64,000 bases of DNA, from positions 62,001 through 126,000 of the forward strand of contig NZ_JAGTAR010000001.1 in assembly GCF_018156225.1 (NCBI RefSeq), read 5' to 3'. A program made the translations under genes and the position numbers. The notes under the pieces are model-generated. The model was not told where the DNA came from. It searched no databases and worked only from the letters and a program-made list of their open reading frames with translations. Shown here one piece after another: positions 54,634-63,890 of this stretch (the stretch's first letter is position 1; every line of letters begins with the position of its first letter). This stretch comes from Carboxylicivirga sediminis. Lineage in GTDB: Bacteria; Bacteroidota; Bacteroidia; Bacteroidales; Marinilabiliaceae.

Positions 54634-54638
54634 TTCCT

Positions 54639-57600
54639 CTACTTAACAACTTTAATCGGATATATTTCTTTGGTATAGAGCATACCATCAGATGATGCCA
54701 TACCGACATATATGTAATAAATACTTCCTTCAGCAAGCTCAGAAGATGGCACCCTGTTTTTCAAATCTATAATAGCCTTCATCGTTCCTGATTGTTTACC
54801 TAAACTGGATTCATCCACAATCATTTCAAAATTACCATCGGCCATCCATCGTTTATTTAAGGAGCGAAACCATACTTTTACACCTCCCATATCTCGTGCC
54901 ATTACTGTATTTCCAGATCCTGCATGATAATTTACAGTTAATTCTATTTTATCACCGACTTTATAGGCCGTATTTCGTAACTCTTCTTCTTGCTCAATTT
55001 CAATAGATGGCTGTATATATGGTAAAACATTTATTTTCCGAATATCTATAACATCCATATTATTCTGTTCGTAAGCTTTTACTGTAACTTCTCCGCTTTT
55101 TATTGGGTTCAAAACACCATTTGAATTAATTGTTGCAACAGATTCATTATCACATTCCCATATAATTTGGGGAACATCTGCATGATTAGGACTGTACTTG
55201 TATGCTAATTGTAGCTGATTTCCCACGTACACCAGAGTATCCGTCATTATCATCTCTATCTTATTGACTGGTATCGGCTTCCACCTCGAAATCTTAAGTT
55301 TCTGAGAAACTGCTAATCCATTTACTACAGATTTTGCCGTAATAATTGCAGATTGCCCAATCCTTCCAACAGCAGTTACCCATCCGGCCTGATCAACCTT
55401 TAACACTGAACTATCGGAAGATGTCCAGAGAAGGTTTTGATTAGCATTTTGAGGCTTTATGTCGGTTAATAACTTATAAGATACTCCTTTTCTGATTTTG
55501 GAAATACTGCTGTTTATTGTAATAGAAGTAGGATCAACATTATCAGTATCAAATATTTGATTTGCTTTTTTGTTATTAAATTCCACTTGCTCACCATTTC
55601 GCCAAATAACTCTAATATTCTTTACCTCATCCTCTTTTCCTAAGCCAAAGTGTATCATATTCAGCATGCTCTGAGAAAATATCATGCCGGAAGAACCAAC
55701 CCTTTTTCGATATATTTTTGTAGGCGTTTCAAGTATGACAACAGCTGACGTTGCATCAATAAACGAATTGGGCGCATAACCAACTCGTACCGTAGCATAA
55801 TTAGCTTTCGTTTTGCTAACATTATTCAAAAGGTACCACATTCCATACTCATCGTTACCGTTAAGTAAGTCTAACCTTCCATCATTATCAAAATCAAAAG
55901 CTTGTCCCATATCGCCATGACCTTCCTCTTCCTCTCCATGGGCACCATGTCCGGTAAATGGTTCAAAGCGGCCACTACCTGTATTGACTAACATATAATC
56001 GGTATATTTTCGCTTCAGTTGCCCCCATCGATGTAAAAATAAATCCTGGTGGCCATCGTTATTAAAATCGCCAACCGACACGCCTGAATGATTACCAAAT
56101 TGAGGTACATTCCAGTCTTTTGAAACATCTACAAACTTTCCATTGACATTTTGAAGCAGCACATCATGCGGGTTTCTGTTTAAACGAACAAACTCGGGAC
56201 TGGCATTTTTTATACCGCTTAAAGAAAAACCTACATTCCAAAAAATATCACCGTTGATAACCACAGCAGAGCGCCATTGTTCTTTACCAACATGACCAAA
56301 ATAAATTCCATCGTCTGTGATATCTTCAGGCCATCCTGCTGCATCTTGCTGATTAATTAACAGACGTCCATTTCTAGTGAGGTATGTTGTGCTTTTTGAA
56401 CTTCCTAAGAATATTGGAAACTCCTCGCCATTAAATCCATTGCGCCCTACAAAGTCGTAATTATGCAAATCAATATCCTTATCGGCTTCTATTGCTAACT
56501 CAAAACAACCTTTGTCACGGATTTTAATATCCATACTCATATGTACCGGACAAAAGTCAAAAGATGGTTTGTTTCCCACGCCAAAGGCATTTCCTCGTGC
56601 AAAATACAAATCAGAGTATCCATCATTATCGACATCTACATCTGTTACTCCCATCATATTACCAAGTTCTTTAAACCCTTCAGGTAACATTTTAGTAGCA
56701 TCTGTAAACGTAAAATCGCCATTTCCCAGCCAAATAGTATTGGTTGGATCGTATAGCACAATATCATCAATGCCATCGTTATTTATATCGCTTACCAAAG
56801 CTCTTTGTGCATCAGCATTTTCAATTCCCTCTACTTGTACTAATTCAAAAGTACCATCGCCTTTATTTCTATAAAAATTATGCTGCGGTGTTTCGCCCTG
56901 TATACCTTTCGCATTTACCAACATAAGATCCAGCCAGCCATCGTTATCCATATCGGACCAAATGGCTCCTCGCCCTCTTGCACCTACCGTTATTCCGGCA
57001 TCCAGTGTAACCAGAGTCAGTTTTCCATTATCATTTCTGTATAAGTCGGGTAATGATGGATTTTTACCATTACCGCCTCCCTTTGTTTGTATGACATCTA
57101 AATCCCCGTCATTATCAAAATCGGCACATGAAGCACCGTGCAAATCCTGCATGTACCATCGTGATAAATCCTGATTGTGCTTAGTCACCGTCCCATCGCC
57201 ATTATTCCAGTACAACTTATTGGTTTCGGCATTGTGGTTGGTCACAATAAAATCGTAATGCCCATCTTGATTAATATCGGCAATACATGGCCCTCCGTAT
57301 TTGATTGATTCAACCCTATCCATTCCGGCCCTCTCTGATATATCAGCAAACCGAGGCAGATTAATATTTGAAACGTCTTCAAAAATGATTTCATTAACTG
57401 TAATGTCGCCATTTTCAGCTTTTAACATCAAGGTTATTTCACCCAACGATGTAAATTGTACTAATGCAGATATAACTCGAGTTCCCGATTCCGGAATATC
57501 AATATTATCTAACAATAACCTGTTATTCTCATATAGACTCAGGTTGGCGTAATCAGATTGGATTGCCAGATTAATTTGTACAATTTTAGTTAAACTGCCT

Positions 57601-57725
57601 TCAACCTTGTATGTTATCAACTGATGATTATTTAAAGTAACCCGTATTGGCTTAGAAATTATTTGGCTGAATATCGAAACAGACACGAATAACGATATCA
57701 ACAAACTAATTAAAGTTCTTCTCAT
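54639..57725 (-). CDS. Secreted FG-GAP/UnbV protein with Ig-like (Big_2) domains
   Basis: About 1028 residues from the Met at 57725 (MRRTLISLLISLFVSVSIFS), which opens a clear signal peptide. The 27 earlier residues read as untranslated. FG-GAP/VCBS repeats with Ca-binding DxNxDG loops occur at about 145-330 and 520-600 (DINQDGHYDF, DFDNDGDLDV, DFNNDGHQDLF). An ASPIC/UnbV-type domain (QSMLNMIHFGLGKEDEVKNI) follows at about 640-720, then two Big_2 Ig-like domains (about 735-910). No catalytic motif is seen. It may bind the polysaccharide at the surface or hold other enzymes. One CCCCC box lies upstream. No type IX tail is evident. Confidence 0.78.
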   Translation of the reverse strand: MRRTLISLLISLFVSVSIFSQIISKPIRVTLNNHQLITYKVEGSLTKIVQINLAIQSDYANLSLYENNRLLLDNIDIPESGTRVISALVQFTSLGEITLMLKAENGDITVNEIIFEDVSNINLPRFADISERAGMDRVESIKYGGPCIADINQDGHYDFIVTNHNAETNKLYWNNGDGTVTKHNQDLSRWYMQDLHGASCADFDNDGDLDVIQTKGGGNGKNPSLPDLYRNDNGKLTLVTLDAGITVGARGRGAIWSDMDNDGWLDLMLVNAKGIQGETPQHNFYRNKGDGTFELVQVEGIENADAQRALVSDINNDGIDDIVLYDPTNTIWLGNGDFTFTDATKMLPEGFKELGNMMGVTDVDVDNDGYSDLYFARGNAFGVGNKPSFDFCPVHMSMDIKIRDKGCFELAIEADKDIDLHNYDFVGRNGFNGEEFPIFLGSSKSTTYLTRNGRLLINQQDAAGWPEDITDDGIYFGHVGKEQWRSAVVINGDIFWNVGFSLSGIKNASPEFVRLNRNPHDVLLQNVNGKFVDVSKDWNVPQFGNHSGVSVGDFNNDGHQDLFLHRWGQLKRKYTDYMLVNTGSGRFEPFTGHGAHGEEEEGHGDMGQAFDFDNDGRLDLLNGNDEYGMWYLLNNVSKTKANYATVRVGYAPNSFIDATSAVVILETPTKIYRKRVGSSGMIFSQSMLNMIHFGLGKEDEVKNIRVIWRNGEQVEFNNKKANQIFDTDNVDPTSITINSSISKIRKGVSYKLLTDIKPQNANQNLLWTSSDSSVLKVDQAGWVTAVGRIGQSAIITAKSVVNGLAVSQKLKISRWKPIPVNKIEMIMTDTLVYVGNQLQLAYKYSPNHADVPQIIWECDNESVATINSNGVLNPIKSGEVTVKAYEQNNMDVIDIRKINVLPYIQPSIEIEQEEELRNTAYKVGDKIELTVNYHAGSGNTVMARDMGGVKVWFRSLNKRWMADGNFEMIVDESSLGKQSGTMKAIIDLKNRVPSSELAEGSIYYIYVGMASSDGMLYTKEIYPIKVVK

Positions 57726-57783
57726 TTTTTTATAATATTTAATGCTTAAAGAATAATCACTAATATCAAAAACAGTTGGCTTT

Positions 57784-57800
57784 AAATAGGGGGGTGGAAG
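57784..57800 (-). promoter_or_regulatory. CCCCC box before the FG-GAP gene
   Basis: Minus-strand CTTCCACCCCCCTATTT, about 60-75 bp before the start codon and in the same orientation relative to its gene as the other boxes. Confidence 0.5.
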
Positions 57801-57892
57801 TGACAATTTAGAGTCGTTTTTTGGTGCATTTTAGATTATAAATTAAACTAAGCCGACAATAGTAAAACCCAAGCACATTAATAAAAGGTCCA

Positions 57893-57927
57893 AAAAAAGG
57901 AGAAACAGCAATGCCATTTCTCCCTTT
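57893..57927 (-). terminator. Terminator after the GH2 beta-mannosidase-like gene
   Basis: Minus-strand AAAGGGAGAAA and TTTCTCCTTTTT arms with an 11-base loop, followed by a T-run. Confidence 0.8.
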
Positions 57928-57953
57928 AGAATTATTACGACTCGAACTAAACT

Positions 57954-60467
57954 TTACTCATAACCAACAGCACGCGGTGTCTCCGTATCACTTTCATACT
58001 TCTTTCCATTCTCCTCTAGCAGTTCGTCAAAAAACTGATAGTAATTGCCATATTTGTATTTAGCTTCGTGCTGCCTACGAATATCCCACCAGTTATTAAA
58101 GAATTCCTTTGCTTTTACCTGGTCTCCAATTAAGAAAAAGTAATCGTTGCTACTTAGAACATGCCCTTTCTTATTGGTTAGTTCCAAAGTCACATAAAAC
58201 TTCTTGGTCACGCTCTTTAGAACCTTTTCTTCAACCTTAAAAAAGGATTTAGCACTATTCTCTTCCACCTTGGCAATATCGTATTTATGAGCTACCAGTA
58301 CTTTTCCGTTATCATCTTTTATTTCAAACTTAAGTTTACAGTTACTATAGCTTTCAAACATGTCGTTTACCACCCAAATGTCCCCAACAAAAGGCTCGTT
58401 GTTGCTCCAGCGGCGCTTTTTAAAATCAAAATTAACAAGCAATGGCTGGTAGGCTTTCTTCACAAAATCATAGGAGCGCTTAGGCTTTTGATAATTATCA
58501 ACAATACCCCATTTCATATCGGGCCAGTAGGTTATCCAGTGACAAAGGGCAATGCCACTTAAGTTAGGTTTTTGACGGCGGAAATATTCTATTCCATTTT
58601 GAAAGATAATCCCCTGTGCATCTTGTGTTGCATTTACAAACTCTTCCAATGAACCAGTCATCTCGCTATCAAAAACATCCCAATTTTGCATTCGAAGACG
58701 TGTTAAATCAGCCCAGTGGTGTCCCCAGCTTAATCCCGGAGGCCACATTTCATTTTCTGGAATAAACTTTTTCAGGCTTTCAACTGATGGAACAGATGTG
58801 ATTGCAAATTCGGGCACGATCGGAAATTCCAAAGTCTGGTACCAGTCTTCGTGCAACCATTTACCCATATCGTAGAAATAACGTAGTGCATGTACCGCTT
58901 CTTTTGGCTTGTATCCAGCAGCTTTTGATACATGGCAAGTCAGAGGCGAATCGGGCACATAAGGCAATTTGACATAGGCTTGTAACGAATCGCCTAATCG
59001 CTCAAGAAAACGACGTCCAAATTGTGGATCTCGTGTGCGCAATAACATCTCTTCACCTCCTTCCATCATAATCAACGATGGGTGATTACGACGCTCCTTA
59101 ATAACTCTCACGCCTTCATTAAAAATCTCTGCTAAGCGCTCTTCCTCATCCGGAATATTACCTGTCCCCAATGGAATCATATCTTGCCAAACGGTCATAC
59201 CCATTTCATCACAATATTGATAAAACTCGGGTATTTCAGGCGGGTGCCATCCGAATATACGAATGTTATTCAGGTTGGCTTCTTTGGCCAATCGAATCAA
59301 CTCTTTATATTCGTCAATGGATGTACGTCCGACGAAAATATCGGGTGGCCCGCCCCAACATGCTGAACGGATAAAATGAAATTTACCGTTGATATAGGTA
59401 GAGCGTGGGAAACTTACATCTACGCCCTTTTTAAAGCCAGGATTCCACTTTGAAGTTACCTTTCTAATTCCAAAAACTGTTTCATTAAAATCATGGTTAA
59501 TCTCACCATTCTTAACAGAGATACGTGCCTTGTATAGGTTAGGCTTACCCATATCCCATGGCCACCACAACTGCGGTTCATTAAGGTGTATCGTCTTCTC
59601 AACCATATGCACCCCCGGCTTAATCACCTGCGTAAACTCCACCGTTTTTTCCTTCATCGCAAAGTTTTTCCCTTCCAGTGACGCGATGAAAGTCATTTCT
59701 TTAGCCTGATTATCTGTATTTTCAACTGTCATCTCCAGTTTTACATCAGCAGAGCCATCTTTATTAACCGTATTGTTAGCATACACATCTTCAAACCTGA
59801 CTTTACCAGTGGATACCATACGTACCGGACGATATATACCAAAGGGGATAACATCACGCCAGTAATCACCAAACCAAGGTGTTTTCTTACCTGCTACTAA
59901 AGCATTAACGCGCGGAGGAGGTGCTAATTTCACAACCAACATATTGGTACTGGCCAAAAAGTCATGCTTTGAGATACGAAGAGCATCATTTACGACAAAA
60001 GAAAAACCTGAAAATGCACCTTCATGACTACCCAGATAATGACCGTTTAACCACACATCACAAGCATAGTCAACACCATCGAATTCAATCTTCACAACCT
60101 GACCGTTAATCTCTTCGCTCACATGAAACTGTGTAGCATACCACCACTCATACTGCTGAACCCATTGAGCTTTTACACTATTCCGCCCGAAATATGGATC
60201 GTCAATAGCCCCGGCTCGCCACAAATCAGTATAAACATCACCGGGTACTTTGGCGTAGTTCCAAACCAATGTTTCAATGTCTTCGGGAGGCAAATTGTGG
60301 AGTCCCATTTTAACACCCTCACCGGGCAACATCATTTTCATAGTCCATTTCTGACTACTTAAGTCACGTACCAACTGACTGTTCTCTTTATGAGACACCA
60401 TTGTATTGGGCTGTGCAAAGAGCAAAGTTGGTAACAATATCGATAGGACAATAGCTAATTTTTTCAT
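57954..60467 (-). CDS. GH2 beta-mannosidase-like enzyme
   Basis: 837 residues with a signal peptide (to about LLFAQ). The jelly-roll (about 30-215, DGVDYACDVWLNGHYLGSHE), Ig-like domain and TIM barrel resemble beta-mannosidases of GH2. The acid/base Glu is probably in MMEGGEEMLL and the nucleophile in IVPEFAITSVPS. The C-terminal Ig-like part ends in EWWDIRR-type residues. The gene is 185 bp downstream of the GH16 gene and carries no clear CCCCC box, so it may be read through from GH16. The true sugar (mannose, galactose or glucosamine) is open. Confidence 0.82.
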   Translation of the reverse strand: MKKLAIVLSILLPTLLFAQPNTMVSHKENSQLVRDLSSQKWTMKMMLPGEGVKMGLHNLPPEDIETLVWNYAKVPGDVYTDLWRAGAIDDPYFGRNSVKAQWVQQYEWWYATQFHVSEEINGQVVKIEFDGVDYACDVWLNGHYLGSHEGAFSGFSFVVNDALRISKHDFLASTNMLVVKLAPPPRVNALVAGKKTPWFGDYWRDVIPFGIYRPVRMVSTGKVRFEDVYANNTVNKDGSADVKLEMTVENTDNQAKEMTFIASLEGKNFAMKEKTVEFTQVIKPGVHMVEKTIHLNEPQLWWPWDMGKPNLYKARISVKNGEINHDFNETVFGIRKVTSKWNPGFKKGVDVSFPRSTYINGKFHFIRSACWGGPPDIFVGRTSIDEYKELIRLAKEANLNNIRIFGWHPPEIPEFYQYCDEMGMTVWQDMIPLGTGNIPDEEERLAEIFNEGVRVIKERRNHPSLIMMEGGEEMLLRTRDPQFGRRFLERLGDSLQAYVKLPYVPDSPLTCHVSKAAGYKPKEAVHALRYFYDMGKWLHEDWYQTLEFPIVPEFAITSVPSVESLKKFIPENEMWPPGLSWGHHWADLTRLRMQNWDVFDSEMTGSLEEFVNATQDAQGIIFQNGIEYFRRQKPNLSGIALCHWITYWPDMKWGIVDNYQKPKRSYDFVKKAYQPLLVNFDFKKRRWSNNEPFVGDIWVVNDMFESYSNCKLKFEIKDDNGKVLVAHKYDIAKVEENSAKSFFKVEEKVLKSVTKKFYVTLELTNKKGHVLSSNDYFFLIGDQVKAKEFFNNWWDIRRQHEAKYKYGNYYQFFDELLEENGKKYESDTETPRAVGYE

Positions 60468-60652
60468 TTCTTCCTGTCTTTGATTTAGATTTCGGTTTTT
60501 TGATATCAGCTAATAATTACAAAACAGAGCGTTTAAAGCTTTCGATATTAGTTTGTCAATCATACAATAACACCCAAAAAAGGAATTAAAATGATTCAAA
60601 AAAGCCCGAAAAAGTATATTCGACGCACTTTTACTCATCCTTCAAGAATAGG

Positions 60653-62035
60653 TTATATTATCATTAGTTTCTTTTGCAATGACTTTCCATTGTAGTTGAG
60701 CCTTAAAAAGAAAACACCCTTATTTTGCGTATTCAATACCACTTCGTGTTGATTACCGGAAATAACCCCGGCAAATACCTGTCGCCCTTGAACTGTATAT
60801 ATATAAACAGTTTGATTCTCCACTTCTTTAGGAAAACGGATGGTGAAACGTCCGCTATTGGGGTTAGGATAAACACTGATTCCTTGTGATTCGACATCAT
60901 TAATACCTGTTCCTTCCACCGGTTTATAAACACGAATCCAGTCAACTTTCATCGTATTCTTGGCATCATCAAGCAAATCGGCATCCGTTGGTGTCCTATT
61001 GGCATCCACATGCCAATCTTGCGACTCTACATTAATAATAATATCCATAGCTTTATTCATACCGCTGCCACCCTGATGATTATAAGGGTCAATCACACTG
61101 GTTGTAGATATGCTACTGGCTGCTTCAAGTGTTTCGAAAGAATATGCAGAACTCGTTGCATATTGAGTCACTTTCTGATAACCTCCATCCATATCCAAAT
61201 CACCATTTGTCATACTCGGATAGGTATAATACCAGGTGTTGCCTATTTTGGTAGCAAAAGCCTTATGATACAACACACGCACCAATTCACCATCTACATA
61301 ATATTCAAAGTGAAATGGACTTATCCAGTTAACGCCAACACGTACATACTTTCTGTCGCCATTGTTCCAGCAATACTCGCCCCAACTATCAACATCGCTA
61401 CGTGCCCACCAGCTGTTACGATCTCGTGGCTGATAGTCTATAATATCATCACTACGCTCAAACGAGTGATGACTCAGGTGAATAAATTCTGCAAAATAGG
61501 CATTACCATTATCTGCTCCGCCATAACATTCAATAATGTCTATTTCCTGCCAATCATCAGAGCTCAAAAGCCACACATCGGATGCAAGAGTAATATTTGC
61601 AACACTAACAGCGGCCTCAACAAATACAGGATATTGAACAGTTTTAGTTGAAGTTATACAACCAGCATTTATCCCGGCTTCGGGCTTACCCATTTTATTG
61701 GGCCATGGTGACATGGGTGCGGATTCACTAGATTGATACCACCGCGACGCTTTTAATAGCAAATCACTACCATCGACCGATACGTGATTATACTTCCAAT
61801 AAGTGGTGCCTGGCCCATCCCAATGGTTATGGTAGAAGTTTGTCCATTTATCTGCAAATGTGGTTTTCTCTGTAACGGCATCAAACTGATAGTTAAAATC
61901 GTCAGATATATCAGCTTGTAATTCCCAAACATTTCCTTTTCCAGCATTGGCCGGCACCTGATAATCCTTCCAGTCTTGAGCCACGCTAAAATTTGCAACC
62001 AACCCTAAGCCCAATATAAACCCTAACCTTTTCAT
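60653..62035 (-). CDS. GH16 beta-agarase-like enzyme with type IX tail
   Basis: 460 residues from the Met at 62035 (MKRLGFILGLGLVANFSVAQ). The catalytic ExDxxE motif is in WQEIDIIECYGG (E164, D166, E169). HLSHHSFERSD and DYQPRDRNSWW resemble the beta-agarase branch of GH16. The last 75 residues (VYPNPNSGRFTIRFP, YNGKSLQKKLMII) are a type A sorting domain for the type IX system, so the enzyme is sent outside or to the surface. It would cut beta-1,4 bonds in agarose or porphyran chains. A box at 62115-62134 and a -7 word lie upstream. Confidence 0.87.
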   Translation of the reverse strand: MKRLGFILGLGLVANFSVAQDWKDYQVPANAGKGNVWELQADISDDFNYQFDAVTEKTTFADKWTNFYHNHWDGPGTTYWKYNHVSVDGSDLLLKASRWYQSSESAPMSPWPNKMGKPEAGINAGCITSTKTVQYPVFVEAAVSVANITLASDVWLLSSDDWQEIDIIECYGGADNGNAYFAEFIHLSHHSFERSDDIIDYQPRDRNSWWARSDVDSWGEYCWNNGDRKYVRVGVNWISPFHFEYYVDGELVRVLYHKAFATKIGNTWYYTYPSMTNGDLDMDGGYQKVTQYATSSAYSFETLEAASSISTTSVIDPYNHQGGSGMNKAMDIIINVESQDWHVDANRTPTDADLLDDAKNTMKVDWIRVYKPVEGTGINDVESQGISVYPNPNSGRFTIRFPKEVENQTVYIYTVQGRQVFAGVISGNQHEVVLNTQNKGVFFLRLNYNGKSLQKKLMII

Positions 62036-62069
62036 ATAATGCATCTTTTAAATCAAATTTTTCACACTA

Positions 62070-62134
62070 CAAGAATAGGCTATTATGACTTTCAATAGAG
62101 GCTGCAGAACGTGTTTTAATGGGGGTGTAAATGA
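62070..62134 (-). promoter_or_regulatory. GH16 promoter with CCCCC box
   Basis: Minus-strand TCATTTACACCCCCATTAAA (62134-62115) lies about 50 bp before a TATTCTTG word (62077-62070) that differs from TAnnTTTG in one base. The placement suits an activator site. Confidence 0.55.
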
Positions 62135-62201
62135 TAATTTCTCGAACAAAACTGCTATTCACAGATTTTTTTAAATCAATTAAAGTAACAATTAACTTGC
62201 C

Positions 62202-62924
62202 CTATCCATTCAGATGACTAAAATCGCAATGTTTTTTAGAGTTTCTATAGATGCAATTAGTCGCATTACACTGGCTACAGGCATGTTTTCGGTAACGCAC
62301 CTTAGTACCAATGCCAATAAACCCACTTACAGACTTAACCGGATGCATCAGGCAGGAGTCGCTTAATGTGATGCCACAGAATTTTTCAGGAAAGAAAGAA
62401 AACAGCAGAGCTTGTTCTTTTACATTCCAACCCGAATAACCCGGGCTATAACGATTAGTTATTCTCAGTCCATTGGCTACACACTCATTTTCGATGATTG
62501 CTTGTAGCTTATCCATGGCCGTCTCTACCATAACAGAACCCATTACATCCACCAGGTAAGCTTCGAGCCAGTCGCCTTTGGCATTTAATTCGTTTACGCG
62601 CTCACTTATTTCATTTCCTGCAGTGCATACAAAAAAAGCTACCTGCTCACTATTGGATAATGCTCCTGCTATTGTTGGTCCGACTTCAAAGTTATTTCCT
62701 TCGATGATTATTGTTTCATCCACAACTTCAGCCGGTTCAATTAAATAGCCCCCTTGTATTGAAGCATTTTTTAACCTGCCAAGCAGCTCATCTTCAATAA
62801 ACCCGGCATATGAAGGCAAATTCTCATCCATACGAGCTAAACTTTCAACTTCTTCAGCAGTAATTTGAAGTTCCTCAACACTAAAGCGCTTTCTTACAAT
62901 ATTATCTGAAATCAACGATTGCAT
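62202..62924 (-). CDS. Stand-alone vitamin-B12-dependent methionine synthase activation domain protein
   Basis: 240 residues. RYSPGYSGWNVKEQALLFSF and ITLSDSCLMHPVKSVSGFIG match the S-adenosylmethionine-binding activation domain of MetH, which reactivates oxidised cobalamin. The rest of MetH is absent. A Cys cluster at the C-terminus (CSQCNATNC at about 218-226) may hold metal. The start overlaps the stop of the GTPase gene by one base (TAATG), so the two are coupled. Such short proteins go with corrinoid methyltransferase systems. Confidence 0.83.
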   Translation of the reverse strand: MQSLISDNIVRKRFSVEELQITAEEVESLARMDENLPSYAGFIEDELLGRLKNASIQGGYLIEPAEVVDETIIIEGNNFEVGPTIAGALSNSEQVAFFVCTAGNEISERVNELNAKGDWLEAYLVDVMGSVMVETAMDKLQAIIENECVANGLRITNRYSPGYSGWNVKEQALLFSFFPEKFCGITLSDSCLMHPVKSVSGFIGIGTKVRYRKHACSQCNATNCIYRNSKKHCDFSHLNG

Positions 62925-63838
62925 TAGTTTTCTTTATATTGTTTAAAAAGTTGACGTAGCTTAACCACATTTAACTCATTGCCAAATGCAATAAGTTCCG
63001 TTGGACCTTCGTAACCCTTCAGTATTTTATATTCTTCTGTTTCAAATACTGAATGAACCGACATCACCTGTCCATCACTCAGGTTTAAGTAGCCCTTAAT
63101 ACGAGGACATTGTTGTTGTAATTCTTTAATTAAGGCATATAACGAGGTTTCTGCGATTTTATCGTGAGTACGTAAAACACAAGAATTCATATCAGGTCGT
63201 CCTGCTGATTCTTTGCCAATAAACTGCACTGCAGCCTCATTTTTGTTTGCATTGCTTCCTTCAAGCGAAAGCCAATCAACGCGTCCATACGTAGTACTTT
63301 GTATCTCTGCAAATGGATTCAGATTTCTCAAATCTTTTTGTATATCCCAAATATTACCTTGCAGACAATCTGTTTTATTGATAATTATCTGGTCGGCAAT
63401 CATTATCTGATGCTTAAATCGCACCAATGTGTTTAGGCCTTTGTAAAAGTTTTGTGCATCAACAACACTGATTATTTTATCCAGAGTGATTTTATCTTTT
63501 AAACCATCACTTTGTAATAACTCCACTATGCTAATCGGATCGGCTAAACCTGATGCCTCCAGGAAGATTATTTCGGGTTGAAAACTGGCCATTAACTGCT
63601 CCAAACTCTGGATAAAAGTATTCAACTGACAAACACAAAACACAGAACCATTGTTAATTTCCACCAGTTTAAACCCATTGTTTTTTTGCTTTAGTTCTTT
63701 GCCATCAATACCAGTTGGGGCAAATTCATTTTGTATGACAGCAATACGTTTCTGAACACTCAATTCAGCAAGCAAGTGACTCAACAATGTAGTTTTTCCA
63801 CTTCCCAAAAAACCAGTTATTAAATTGAATTTGGCCAT
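62924..63838 (-). CDS. COG0523/CobW-type GTPase (G3E family)
   Basis: 304 residues. Walker A GFLGSGKTTLLSHLL (8-22), the switch region ASGLADP (about 95-101) and the base-recognition motif INKTD are present, followed by a CobW C-terminal domain. The family CxCC metal motif is altered to FCVCQ (two Cys instead of three). G3E GTPases deliver metals or load cofactors. Joined with the activation-domain protein, a role in corrinoid protein handling is likely. The gene starts 52 bp after the thioredoxin-like gene. Confidence 0.85.
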   Translation of the reverse strand: MAKFNLITGFLGSGKTTLLSHLLAELSVQKRIAVIQNEFAPTGIDGKELKQKNNGFKLVEINNGSVFCVCQLNTFIQSLEQLMASFQPEIIFLEASGLADPISIVELLQSDGLKDKITLDKIISVVDAQNFYKGLNTLVRFKHQIMIADQIIINKTDCLQGNIWDIQKDLRNLNPFAEIQSTTYGRVDWLSLEGSNANKNEAAVQFIGKESAGRPDMNSCVLRTHDKIAETSLYALIKELQQQCPRIKGYLNLSDGQVMSVHSVFETEEYKILKGYEGPTELIAFGNELNVVKLRQLFKQYKEN

Positions 63839-63890
63839 ATAACAGATATAAACCCGGCAGACTCACTAAAGCCTGCCAGGTGAATAGAAC

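Noticed and set aside
60541-60600. CCCCC box before the beta-mannosidase-like GH2 gene
   Set aside because: The only similar word (AATAACACCCAAAA) is on the opposite strand and lacks the C-run, so it does not match the other boxes.
63850-63880. Terminator between the thioredoxin-like and GTPase genes
   Set aside because: The stem is only about 5 bp and no T-run follows. The short gap suggests co-transcription.
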